Shown here one piece after another: positions 8,914 through 17,598 of a stretch of DNA of 64,000 bases. The stretch is from Hirschia litorea (GTDB lineage Bacteria > Pseudomonadota > Alphaproteobacteria > Caulobacterales > Hyphomonadaceae): positions 248,001-312,000 of the forward strand of contig NZ_JBHTBR010000002.1 of the NCBI RefSeq assembly GCF_042665075.1. Reading direction: 5' to 3'. Each line of letters starts with the position of its first letter. The first letter of the stretch is position 1. The notes beneath the pieces were generated by a model that saw nothing but the letters and a program-made list of their open reading frames with translations, searched no databases and was not told the DNA's origin. The position numbers and the translations under genes were made by a program.

Positions 8914-10227
8914 ATGCACGATATCCGCGCTATTCGCGACAATCCAGATGCTTACATTAAGGGTTGGAACCGCCGCAAATCGGGTTTGGGTGATGTGGTG
9001 TCGGACATTCTTGAGCTAGACAAACAATTGCGAGCGGCTGTTCAGCAAGTTCAAGATGCCGAGCAGGTGCGCAATAAATCGTCTAAGATGATTGGTAAGG
9101 CTAAAGCGACAGGGAATGAAGAAGAAGCCCAGCGCCTTATGGCTGAAGTCGCAGATGCCAAAGCCACAATGGAAAAAATCGGCGAAACCGAATCTGACGT
9201 GCGCGCCAAGCTTGATGACATTCTGTTGGGCCTGCCAAACATTGTTTATGATGATGTGCCAGATGGTGCGGATGAAGATGACAATGAAGAAGTGCGCGTG
9301 TGGGGCGAGCCAAATAAGCTTGCATTCCCAGCACAAGAACATGCTGATCTTGGCGAAAAGCTGAAAAACGACAAAGGCTTTGCCTTGATGGATTTTGAAG
9401 CGGCGGCCAAAATTTCAGGCGCGCGCTTTGTGGCGCTGCGCGGAAAAATGGCGAAGCTCGAGCGTGCGCTCACACAATTCATGCTGGATGTACAGACAAG
9501 CGAGCATGGCTATGAAGAAGTATCTCCGCCATTCATGGTGAGAGATGATGCGTTGGTTGGAACAGGGCAATTGCCTAAGTTTGAAGAGGATCTCTTCAAG
9601 ACAACAAATGATTATTACCTTATCCCAACAGCCGAAGTCCCTGTCACAAATCTAGTGCGAGAGCAGATTTTAAACGAAGACCAATTGCCGATACGCATGA
9701 CGGCCGCAACGCCTTGTTTTAGGTCTGAAGCAGGCTCAGCCGGACGCGACACAAAGGGTATGATCCGCCTTCACCAATTCACAAAAGTTGAAATGGTATC
9801 TATCGTGAAGCCCGAAGATTCCGACGCGGAGCTTGAGCGCATGACAGGCTGCGCAGAAGCAATTTTGCAGCGTTTGGAATTGCCTTATCGCGTTGTGAAT
9901 TTGTGTACAGGTGATATCGGGTTTGGAGCAAAACGCACTTATGACATTGAGGTGTGGTTGCCGTCTCAAGATACATATCGCGAGATTTCTAGCTGTTCGA
10001 CGTGTGGAGATTTCCAAGCGCGCCGTATGAATGCACGCTATAAACCATCGCCAACAGAAGACACACCAAAGCCAAAAACGCAGTTTGTTCACACGCTAAA
10101 TGGTTCTGGCCTTGCAGTTGGACGTACATTGGTTGCGGTACTGGAAAACTATCAGCAGGAAGATGGCTCTATTAAAGTGCCGGCCGTACTTGTGTCATAC
10201 ATGGGCGGATTAGAGGTCATCAAGTAA
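8914..10227 (+). CDS. serS: Seryl-tRNA synthetase
   Basis: A 437-residue class II aminoacyl-tRNA synthetase. The N-terminal two-helix coiled-coil arm that grips tRNA-Ser spans about residues 25-110. The catalytic domain shows class II motif 2 (PCFRSEAGSAGRDTKG-x-IRLHQF) and motif 3 (GSGLAVGRTLVAVLENYQ). The start is ATG 8914 after CAGGAG. The stop codon shares one base with the surE start, so surE is probably co-translated. Confidence 0.97.
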   Translation: MHDIRAIRDNPDAYIKGWNRRKSGLGDVVSDILELDKQLRAAVQQVQDAEQVRNKSSKMIGKAKATGNEEEAQRLMAEVADAKATMEKIGETESDVRAKLDDILLGLPNIVYDDVPDGADEDDNEEVRVWGEPNKLAFPAQEHADLGEKLKNDKGFALMDFEAAAKISGARFVALRGKMAKLERALTQFMLDVQTSEHGYEEVSPPFMVRDDALVGTGQLPKFEEDLFKTTNDYYLIPTAEVPVTNLVREQILNEDQLPIRMTAATPCFRSEAGSAGRDTKGMIRLHQFTKVEMVSIVKPEDSDAELERMTGCAEAILQRLELPYRVVNLCTGDIGFGAKRTYDIEVWLPSQDTYREISSCSTCGDFQARRMNARYKPSPTEDTPKPKTQFVHTLNGSGLAVGRTLVAVLENYQQEDGSIKVPAVLVSYMGGLEVIK

Positions 10228-10994
10228 TGCGTATTTTAGTGACGAATGATGATGGTATCGACGCGCCGGGCCTTGAGGTCATGGAAGAGATTGCCCGTTC
10301 ACTATCTGATGATGTGTGGATGGTGGCACCTCTACAAGAGCAATCTGGACAGGGACGTGCGATCACTGTTTCGGATGCAGTGCGGGTGGATAAGCGCGGC
10401 GAGAAACGTTTCCGTATCGAAGGAACACCGACTGACTGTGTTGTACTAGGGATTGAGCATCTCTTAGGGGATAAGAAGCCGGACCTAATTTTATCTGGCG
10501 TCAATAACGGTCAAAATGTTGGAGAAGACACGACGCAATCAGGAACGATTGGTGCTTGTATACAGGGGATGATTCTTGGTGTGCCGGGAATTGCGTTTTC
10601 TCAATCCAAGGGTTTTCGCTTAGGCAAAACAATCCCTTGGGATATAGCGCGCCACTATGGCCCGAAAGTGCTGAAACGCTTGATGGAAACGGGATGGCCT
10701 AAAGATGTGGTGATGAACGTCAACTTTCCTGATTGTGAATTGGCAGATGTCCAGGGTGTGGAGATTACTTCGCAGGGTATGCGTGACTTTCCGATCATCA
10801 ATTCAGTAAAGCGGACAGACCCGCGCGGACGCGACTATTATTGGCTCTCGCATGGGGGACCAAAGTCAGACCCACCAGTGGGGACGGACTTGCGTTGTAT
10901 CTATGAAGACAAGATCAGTGTGTCTCCATTGCATGTCGATTTAACGCATTATGCGTATCGTGATATCCTTAGAGAATCTTTTGGTGAGTTATAA
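10227..10994 (+). CDS. surE: 5'-nucleotidase SurE
   Basis: A 255-residue metal-dependent nucleoside monophosphatase. The N-terminal NDDGIDAPG (residues 7-15) carries the metal-binding Asp pair. The QSGQGRAIT Ser and the SGVNNGQNVG Asn complete the site, and the adjacent GTPTDCV is a family block. surE-pcm linkage is widespread in proteobacteria and is thought to serve stationary-phase survival and repair of damaged cell components. Confidence 0.96.
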   Translation: MRILVTNDDGIDAPGLEVMEEIARSLSDDVWMVAPLQEQSGQGRAITVSDAVRVDKRGEKRFRIEGTPTDCVVLGIEHLLGDKKPDLILSGVNNGQNVGEDTTQSGTIGACIQGMILGVPGIAFSQSKGFRLGKTIPWDIARHYGPKVLKRLMETGWPKDVVMNVNFPDCELADVQGVEITSQGMRDFPIINSVKRTDPRGRDYYWLSHGGPKSDPPVGTDLRCIYEDKISVSPLHVDLTHYAYRDILRESFGEL

Positions 10995-11007
10995 AGGCCG
11001 TTAGGTT

Positions 11008-11655
11008 TTGGATATTGTAGATCCGTTTAGGTCGGCGCGGCTAATATTAGAGCTGCGGCAGGCGGGGGTTATGGACAATCGCGTGTTAAGTGCGATTGAG
11101 AGAACACCGCGCGCGATTTTCGTTCCAGACGAATATCGCGATATGGCGTATGATAACCGTCAAGTGCCTATCGCCTGTGGTCAGGAATTGTCACTTCCCG
11201 TTATGGTTGGACGTATGGTGCAGGCGCTTGATGTGCAGGCTGAGCATTCTGTGTTGGAAGTGGGGACAGGCGTTGGCTATCAGGCGGCGGTTTTGTCTCT
11301 TTTAGCTAAACGCGTCTATTCCATCGAGCGGTTTCGTACACTTCACGATATGGCTAAAGATACGATGACCTCATTAGAATTGAATAATGTCCGTTTATTC
11401 CACGCAGATGGACTTGATGGATTATCTGATCATGCGCCTTTTGATCGAATTATATTAACAGGCGCAATTTCACTTGCACCCTATAAACTTGCGCAGCAGT
11501 TGAATTCTGGTGGCATTATGGTTGCTCCGGTTGAAAAAGACGGATTTCAACACATAAATGTGTACAAAAGAATTGAAAATCAGGTCGAAAAACTAACCAC
11601 GTTAGGGCCTTCTAAGTTTTTACCCCTCATTATTGGTGCTGCAAGAGAGCTATAA
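11008..11655 (+). CDS. pcm: Protein-L-isoaspartate O-methyltransferase
   Basis: A 215-residue SAM-dependent enzyme that repairs isoaspartyl residues. SAM motif I is VLEVGTGVGYQAAVL, the MAYDN-x4-I-x-C-GQELSLP block is the PCMT substrate region, and FDRIILTGA is motif II. Translation appears to begin at TTG 11008, 13 bases after the surE stop, because only this start preserves the conserved N-terminus; the next ATG would remove about 20 residues. Confidence 0.93.
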   Translation: MDIVDPFRSARLILELRQAGVMDNRVLSAIERTPRAIFVPDEYRDMAYDNRQVPIACGQELSLPVMVGRMVQALDVQAEHSVLEVGTGVGYQAAVLSLLAKRVYSIERFRTLHDMAKDTMTSLELNNVRLFHADGLDGLSDHAPFDRIILTGAISLAPYKLAQQLNSGGIMVAPVEKDGFQHINVYKRIENQVEKLTTLGPSKFLPLIIGAAREL

Positions 11656-11698
11656 ATTGCAGAGGGTCGGGCATGTGAGCGTGTTTGGCAATTAATAT

Positions 11699-13648
11699 AT
11701 GAGTGGTGAAAAGCTGGTTTCGGCAAGACATGTCTTAACTATAAGTTTCGCAATTATCGTTGCGACTGCCGGACAAGCTGTGTCTTCAGCGTGGGCGCAA
11801 TCAAAAGAATCTGCGCCGGTCGAATTTAAAACAGCCTCGCAATATAGCCAGTACCGCGTCCCAGAAGTTGCTGAATCGGCACCCGTCATTCAAGGCGACG
11901 CACGTGTACAACCGAATGTGCAATATTATGAAAACGTTGCGCGCGCTTCCGAGCAAGAAAAGCTCCAGCGTCAAGCCGCACAAGCTGCGCAACAGCAAGC
12001 TGATTTTATTGCGCAACAAAGACAATATCAAAATGCACAATTGCATGAACAAGCAAGACTTCAGGCGCTTCAATCTCAATCGGTGACCCAGCAAGGTGCG
12101 CCGATAAATTATGGACAAGCGCAAACCCAACCTTATGCACAACAGGACATGTCCCAAGTAGGAAATGGGTTTTCAGATACTTTTGTTGATGCCCCGCCTC
12201 GCACGACACAAAGACAGGTCTTCCAAGGGCAATACGCAAACCCAGCAAGTGCCAATCAAGGCTATGGCACGCAACAACCACCTGCCGCACAGGGCTATAG
12301 CGCGCCGATACCTCACGGCTATCAGGAACATACCGTTAATGGTGCAGGCGCTGAGGTTCGACCTAATATTGCTCATTCCGCGAATACTTATCCAAGTGCA
12401 TCAAAGCAGGCTATTGCTCTGCCGGATATGAGCCAACCTATTGGCGCAGATGGTAATTTCTTGAGGTCTGGTGTATCGGCATCATCTAATATTGGGCAAG
12501 CGGGCGCAGTTGGTCTCACAAGCCATGTCGGTAATACAAGTGTAATGGGCGCACCGACTGTTGTCACAGGTGCTACAGCGCTGACTACGCGCGCAGGTTA
12601 TGGCGTGTCGGATCAATCTAAGAAGCTGTTTTCAAATAAGAAAATAGAGAACCATTACGCCGCTCCAGCATATGCAAACTCGACGCCTCAGCCATTGGGG
12701 GCCGCTATCGAAATATTGCCGGGAGATACGTTGTTTCGGATATCCGAACGTTATCGTGTTGCATTACGTGCCTTAGTAGAGACAAACCAACTTCAACCAC
12801 CTTTTGAATTGGAAGTCGGTAGCTTTATTCATTTGCCGCCTCCAAACATTCACGTTGTGGAAGCAGGTGAAACTTTGTATGCGATTTCAAGGCGATATAA
12901 TGTCGATACACGCTCTTTGGCGAATATGAACGGCTTACCGAAACCGTGGACAATTCACCCTAATGATCAGATATTACTGCCGAGCCTAGCGCGCGATTCA
13001 ATGGCATCTGAAGCAACGGCTATTGCTTCATCAAATGCACGGGTGAAGGCTATGAATGGAAAAGAGGGGCCACCAGTTCGCGCTTTTGCGCATGGTCATG
13101 AAGGTAAAACAACGGGGCCGGTCGTTCTTGCGAATGTAGGAAAACTAGCTACTGATCCCGCAAAACAGGCTGCCGATACGCAGGAATTAGGGCGTTTCGA
13201 TGAGACACCTGTCGTGCAGCCTTTGCCTGTAAGCGCTGATATTGACCTTCCCGGGAATAGTCGCGGATTTTTATGGCCTGTAGAAGGTAATGTCGTTGCC
13301 AACTTTGGTGCAAATGCCAAGGGACTTAAAAATGACGGGGTGAATATCGGGGCAGCTAAAGGGGCTCCGATCAAAGCAGCAGCTGATGGATATGTTGTGT
13401 ATGCAGGCAATGAATTGCCGGGGTTTGGTTTCTTAGTTCTTATCAATCACGGTGACGGCTGGGTTAGCGCTTATGCGCATGCAAATGATTTGTTGGTGGA
13501 AGAGGGGCAAGCGATTCGACAAGGGCAGATCATCGCTAAAGTGGGGGATACAGGCTCGGTTGATACACCGCAATTGCACTTCCAATTACGAAAAGGGAAG
13601 TCACCACTCGACCCAACAGGGCATTTATCCCCTAAACGTGCCATTTAG
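11699..13648 (+). CDS. LysM/M23 (LytM) domain envelope protein, NlpD/DipM-like
   Basis: A 649-residue secreted protein with a signal peptide (cleavage near SSAWA-QS), a very Gln/Ala-rich disordered region to about residue 330, LysM domains near 337-380 and 383-429, and a C-terminal LytM/M23 domain near 520-640. In the M23 fold the usual H-x-G-x-D metal motif reads DGVNIG, so the first His and the Asp are missing, while SAYAH and LHFQLR remain. This is what is expected of a non-catalytic amidase activator. Position after surE-pcm matches the surE-pcm-nlpD order of enterobacteria. Confidence 0.9.
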   Translation: MSGEKLVSARHVLTISFAIIVATAGQAVSSAWAQSKESAPVEFKTASQYSQYRVPEVAESAPVIQGDARVQPNVQYYENVARASEQEKLQRQAAQAAQQQADFIAQQRQYQNAQLHEQARLQALQSQSVTQQGAPINYGQAQTQPYAQQDMSQVGNGFSDTFVDAPPRTTQRQVFQGQYANPASANQGYGTQQPPAAQGYSAPIPHGYQEHTVNGAGAEVRPNIAHSANTYPSASKQAIALPDMSQPIGADGNFLRSGVSASSNIGQAGAVGLTSHVGNTSVMGAPTVVTGATALTTRAGYGVSDQSKKLFSNKKIENHYAAPAYANSTPQPLGAAIEILPGDTLFRISERYRVALRALVETNQLQPPFELEVGSFIHLPPPNIHVVEAGETLYAISRRYNVDTRSLANMNGLPKPWTIHPNDQILLPSLARDSMASEATAIASSNARVKAMNGKEGPPVRAFAHGHEGKTTGPVVLANVGKLATDPAKQAADTQELGRFDETPVVQPLPVSADIDLPGNSRGFLWPVEGNVVANFGANAKGLKNDGVNIGAAKGAPIKAAADGYVVYAGNELPGFGFLVLINHGDGWVSAYAHANDLLVEEGQAIRQGQIIAKVGDTGSVDTPQLHFQLRKGKSPLDPTGHLSPKRAI

Positions 13649-13810
13649 CGCAGTTTCGACGCCAACCAATCGCCCTGAATACATTGCATTGTTTTCCTCT
13701 GTCGATATAGTCCGCGCCTTGTATGCTATTATGACAAATATTAGATATATGTCTAAAGCAGGGTCGTTTCCTATTTTCAGGACGATTAAGGGATTATTTA
13801 AGAGGCGTTT

Positions 13811-14170
13811 ATGTTTATCGCACCGCTCATACTTCAAGAAAGTGCCGTAGCTGCTACTGGAGCAGCTGGTGAGCCTTCAGCTCTCATTCAAATGTTGCCG
13901 TTTGCCGGTATTCTTGTGATTTTGTATTTCACAATGATCCGCCCGCAACAAAAACGCCAAAAAGAACACCGCGCAATGATCGAAGCGGTTGTCAAAGGTG
14001 ACACTATCATCACAACTGGTGGGTTGATCGCTAAAGTAACCAAAGTTGAAGAAAACGAAGTTCTTGTGGATGCAGGCGAAGGCGTTAAGCTTCGTATTCT
14101 GCGTTCCATGATTGTTGAAGTGCGTGGAAAAAACACACCTCAACCTGCTAACGATACTTCTAAAAGCTAG
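13811..14170 (+). CDS. yajC: Preprotein translocase subunit YajC
   Basis: A 119-residue single-pass inner-membrane protein. It has a short periplasmic N-terminus, a helix near residues 27-45 ending in FTMIRPQQKRQKEH (the diagnostic block) and a small cytoplasmic beta domain (GDTIITTGGLIAKVTKV). It joins SecDF to the SecYEG channel. Twelve bases separate it from secD, so yajC-secD-secF form one operon. Confidence 0.95.
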   Translation: MFIAPLILQESAVAATGAAGEPSALIQMLPFAGILVILYFTMIRPQQKRQKEHRAMIEAVVKGDTIITTGGLIAKVTKVEENEVLVDAGEGVKLRILRSMIVEVRGKNTPQPANDTSKS

Positions 14171-14182
14171 AGACGCTTCATT

Positions 14183-15775
14183 ATGCTGCAATTTCCTCTG
14201 TGGAAACGCCTTCTCGTAATTGGCGTTGTACTCCTTGGAGCTTGGTTGTCTTTGCCTAACTTGCTAAGTGCGAGCCAACGCGAAGCCGCTCCGGGCTTTA
14301 TACCGTCAGAAACTGTGAAACTTGGCCTAGACCTTAAGGGTGGGTCATACCTTCTATTGGAAGTCGACCCGAAGGAGTTGCAACAAAACAGGTTGCGTGA
14401 GCTTTCCCGTGATATTCAACGTGAATTGATTAAGAAGCCGAACAACGTAAAGTTCCGTGGACGTGAAGTTGCGGATGGTGGGGTGCGTTTTCGCGTGCTC
14501 GAGCCTTCTCAAGCTGACGAAGCAATTCGCCGTGTTAAAGAGCTTTCGTCTCCGGTTGGTGGTATTGGTGGACCTCAAAGTCTAGCTGTGGAAAATCAAA
14601 ATGGTGTTATTACCGTACGCTTTTCTGATGCCAAACTGGAGGAGCTAGAGGTTGAAGCACTTGATGATTCAATTGAGGTTGTGCGTCGTCGTGTAGATGG
14701 ATCAGGAACAACTGACCCAAATATTCAACGCCAAGGATCTAATCGTATTGTTCTGGAAGTACCAGGACTTGATGATCCGACTGATTTGATTGCGCTAATT
14801 CAGCGTGCCGGGGTGATGTCTATCAATCTTGTTGATGAGGATGCTGACCCAACACAATACCGGTTGGATGAGCCGCGGCTGGGCAAGGTGAAACATCAGG
14901 ATGCGTATTCCCCTAGAGAATATGTTGTATTTGAAGACCCGATTCTTACGGGAGCGGATTTTGCAAACGCATCTCAAGGCTTTGATGAGAGCAATCGCCC
15001 TCAAATTGATTTTACTCTTAAAGGACGTGGACCAAAAGTTTTTGGTGATTTTACCAGTCAAAACGTTGGCCGCACATTTGCGATTGTTCTCGATGGTAAA
15101 GTGATTTCTGCAGCGTCTGTGCGTACACCTATTTTGAGTGGATCTGGCCGGATTACAGGATCGTTTGAAATTCAAGAAGCGAATGCAATTGCGATTGTTC
15201 TTAGAGCAGGTGAGTTGCCGGCAAAGCTTCAAGTTGTCGAGCAACGTGTTGTTGGGGCTGGGTTGGGTGAAGATTCCATTCGGGCTGGTACAACTGCTTC
15301 TATTGTTGGTCTTGTGCTTGTCGCCGTCTTTATGATTATGGCATATGGTCTCTGGGGTGGTTTCGCAGTGGTATCACTAGCAGCCAACATCATGTTGATT
15401 ATTGGAGCTTTGTCTGGGTTAGGTGCAACGCTTACACTGCCAGGTATCGCAGGTATCATTCTAACAATCGGTATGGCCGTTGATGCGAACGTGCTGGTGT
15501 TTGAACGGATACGTGAGGAGGCGCGAAATGGGCGCTCTCCGATAACGTCAGTAGAAATTGGGTATAAGCAAGCCACATCAACAATTTTTGACGCAAATAT
15601 CACCACCCTGATTGCTGCGGCAGTTCTTTTCCAGCTTGGGTCTGGTCCCGTGAAAGGCTTTGCCGTGACGTTGGGTATTGGGGTTGTAACCTCTGTGTTT
15701 ACCGCGTTTGTACTGACGCGTATGTTTATGGCTGATTGGTTGCGTATTTTGCGCCCTAAGAAGTTGCCGGTTTAG
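14183..15775 (+). CDS. secD: Protein translocase subunit SecD
   Basis: A 530-residue RND-type membrane protein that uses the proton gradient to finish protein export. The N-terminal helix is followed by LGLDLKGGSYLLLEV and the large periplasmic P1 head. Five membrane helices follow, with GMAVDANVLVFERIREE holding the conserved proton-relay Asp and the Arg-Glu signature. It is a separate polypeptide from SecF, as in most proteobacteria. Confidence 0.97.
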   Translation: MLQFPLWKRLLVIGVVLLGAWLSLPNLLSASQREAAPGFIPSETVKLGLDLKGGSYLLLEVDPKELQQNRLRELSRDIQRELIKKPNNVKFRGREVADGGVRFRVLEPSQADEAIRRVKELSSPVGGIGGPQSLAVENQNGVITVRFSDAKLEELEVEALDDSIEVVRRRVDGSGTTDPNIQRQGSNRIVLEVPGLDDPTDLIALIQRAGVMSINLVDEDADPTQYRLDEPRLGKVKHQDAYSPREYVVFEDPILTGADFANASQGFDESNRPQIDFTLKGRGPKVFGDFTSQNVGRTFAIVLDGKVISAASVRTPILSGSGRITGSFEIQEANAIAIVLRAGELPAKLQVVEQRVVGAGLGEDSIRAGTTASIVGLVLVAVFMIMAYGLWGGFAVVSLAANIMLIIGALSGLGATLTLPGIAGIILTIGMAVDANVLVFERIREEARNGRSPITSVEIGYKQATSTIFDANITTLIAAAVLFQLGSGPVKGFAVTLGIGVVTSVFTAFVLTRMFMADWLRILRPKKLPV

Positions 15776-15789
15776 GAAGGACATAGATC

Positions 15790-16773
15790 ATGTTATTGAA
15801 ATACCTTCCAGACGAGCCAAAAATTGGCTTCATGAAAGTTCGCATGGCTGCGTTTGTGTTATCGTGTATTATGATAATCGCATCTATTGCTTTGGTTGCG
15901 ACGCGCGGATTGAATTTCGGAATCGATTTCGTCGGTGGTGTTGTTCTTGAGGTGGAAACGCCGAATGAGCCCATAAATGTTGGCCGTATACGCGATACTT
16001 TAGCGCCGCTTAATCTTGGCGATATCCAAGTTACAGAAGTGCGAGAAGTTGTAGCTGTGGATAGTGCTGCAACTGTGGCTATGATTCGAGCAGGAAGCCC
16101 TGAGGGTGAGGGCGAAGAAGTTGAACTTGCCGTTCAAGCTATGACAAACAGTATGATTGATACTCTAAAAGCTGAATTTGAAGGCTTAGAGATACGACGC
16201 AATGAAGCTGTTGGTCCTAAAGTTTCTGGTGAGTTGATGACGGATGGTGTGCTTGCGCTTGTCGTTGCTCTCGGCTTGATGCTTGTTTATATTTGGTTTC
16301 GTTTCCAATGGCAGTACTCAGTCGGTGCTATTCTTGCCCTCGTGCATGATATTATACTGACGATTGGGATGTTCGCATTCACACAGTTTGAGTTTAACCT
16401 TTCAACGATTGCAGCCCTTTTAACGATTGTGGGTTACTCCATGAACGATACTGTTGTTGTTTATGACAGGGTTCGTGAGGAATTGAGAAGGTATAAGAAA
16501 ATGCCTGTAACCGATGTTATCGACTTGTCAGTTAATCGTACATTATCTCGTACCTTACTGACTTCAGGTACGACGTTACTAGCGTTGTTCGCCATCTTTA
16601 TTCTAGGCGGTGATGTATTGCGTGGCTTCTCGTTCGCAATGATCTGGGGAATATTTGTAGGTACTTATTCTTCTATCTTTATCGCATCTGCAATTTTACT
16701 CCAAACCGGTGTTCGTCCAGGTGGAAAGAGTGATGAAGACAACGAGCCTATCCCTCACGGCGCTCAGGTATAG
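15790..16773 (+). CDS. secF: Protein translocase subunit SecF
   Basis: A 327-residue partner of SecD. It contains LNFGIDFVGGVVLEV near the N-terminus and GYSMNDTVVVYDRVREELR, the SecF counterpart of the SecD Asp/Arg-Glu motif. Six membrane helices are visible. The start ATG 15790 follows GGAAGGA. A strong terminator at 16798-16830 ends the operon. Confidence 0.97.
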   Translation: MLLKYLPDEPKIGFMKVRMAAFVLSCIMIIASIALVATRGLNFGIDFVGGVVLEVETPNEPINVGRIRDTLAPLNLGDIQVTEVREVVAVDSAATVAMIRAGSPEGEGEEVELAVQAMTNSMIDTLKAEFEGLEIRRNEAVGPKVSGELMTDGVLALVVALGLMLVYIWFRFQWQYSVGAILALVHDIILTIGMFAFTQFEFNLSTIAALLTIVGYSMNDTVVVYDRVREELRRYKKMPVTDVIDLSVNRTLSRTLLTSGTTLLALFAIFILGGDVLRGFSFAMIWGIFVGTYSSIFIASAILLQTGVRPGGKSDEDNEPIPHGAQV

Positions 16774-17185
16774 TAAAAGCTTAGTATAGCTTAAGATAAA
16801 ACGCCCATTTTCTTCGAAGGTGGGCGTTTTCATGTATTAACGCAAATTTCGATTCTCATGATTTTTAGGCGTCATTCTTGGTGGCTGCACTATTTTGAGG
16901 TGCTTTGCATTGCGTGTTCTACTTTTGAGTGTTTTGTAAGTAAGAAATTTAGGTGAAATGTGTCGGAAAATAAAATCATTAAAAACAATAAGTTGATCGT
17001 ATTTGGGTTGACGAATTGAAATTTTTGAAAAACAAAATTTGAAAAGCTAAAAAATTCTCTATTGATATTAACCTAAGATTTCCTTCTGAGACTTAGATTT
17101 CACCTTGTAAGCGGAATAAGGCTGGAGTGCGTGCAGCTTCCAGTAAAGAAAAATCCGTAACGCTATTCTGTCTAAGGGTGAAACC
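16774..17185. other. AT-rich intergenic region between secF and the TonB-C gene
   Basis: 412 bases. It holds the secF terminator at 16798-16830; the rest is AT-rich with short homopolymer runs and probably the promoter of the next gene. I see no conserved RNA fold, repeat or short coding frame with a ribosome site. Confidence 0.5.
16798..16830 (+). terminator. Intrinsic terminator after secF
   Basis: Perfect 10-base stem (AAAACGCCCA at 16798-16807, TGGGCGTTTT at 16821-16830) with a 13-base loop; the T tract is part of the stem. Confidence 0.85.
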
Positions 17186-17509
17186 ATGAAGTTGAAATTC
17201 GCATTATCGGCAGCTGTATTATCAGTTGCTTCAGTATTTGGAAGTGCTGCTCCAGCTATGGCTGAAGCGAAGGTTGTTAAGCAAGTTGCTCCAGAATATC
17301 CGCGCGGTGCTGAGCGCCGTGAAATGGAAGGCAGCGTATCATTGTCATTTGACGTGAACGACGCTGGTGCAGTTGAAAACGTGCAAGTCGTTGATGCAAG
17401 CACACCTGGTGTTTTTGATAGTGCAGCTATTAAAGCTCTAAGCCAATGGAAATTTGAAGCGGGATCACCTGATAGCGGTGTTAACGTTACAATTAACTTT
17501 CAGCTTTAA
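17186..17509 (+). CDS. Secreted stand-alone TonB C-terminal-domain protein
   Basis: A 107-residue protein with a cleavable signal peptide (cleavage near APAMA-EA) followed directly by a TonB C-terminal fold: VAPEYPRGAERREMEGSVSLSF, an NVQVV strand, and FDSAAIKALSQWKF. The membrane anchor and Pro-rich linker of a true TonB are absent, so it cannot transmit energy from ExbBD by itself. It may bind TonB boxes or act as a periplasmic adaptor. It is monocistronic with its own terminator. Confidence 0.85.
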   Translation: MKLKFALSAAVLSVASVFGSAAPAMAEAKVVKQVAPEYPRGAERREMEGSVSLSFDVNDAGAVENVQVVDASTPGVFDSAAIKALSQWKFEAGSPDSGVNVTINFQL

Positions 17510-17524
17510 AGTATAAATGAAGGG

Positions 17525-17556
17525 AACGGACTGCTCTTGGTAGTCCGTTTCTTTTT
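17525..17556 (+). terminator. Intrinsic terminator after the TonB-C gene
   Basis: Stem AACGGACT (17525-17532) and AGTCCGTT (17542-17549) with a 9-base loop, then TCTTTTT. Confidence 0.85.
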
Positions 17557-17598
17557 AAGGTTTGAAATTAACCATAAAATACTCGGGGTTCTAAACTA

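Noticed and set aside
13649..13810. Small gene or riboswitch before yajC
   Set aside because: The interval has no ribosome site in front of a frame and no conserved fold; most likely only the yajC-secDF promoter.
17546..17575. CtrA-type TTAA-N7-TTAA site before the chemoreceptor
   Set aside because: The two TTAA elements are nine bases apart rather than seven, so the match is too weak.
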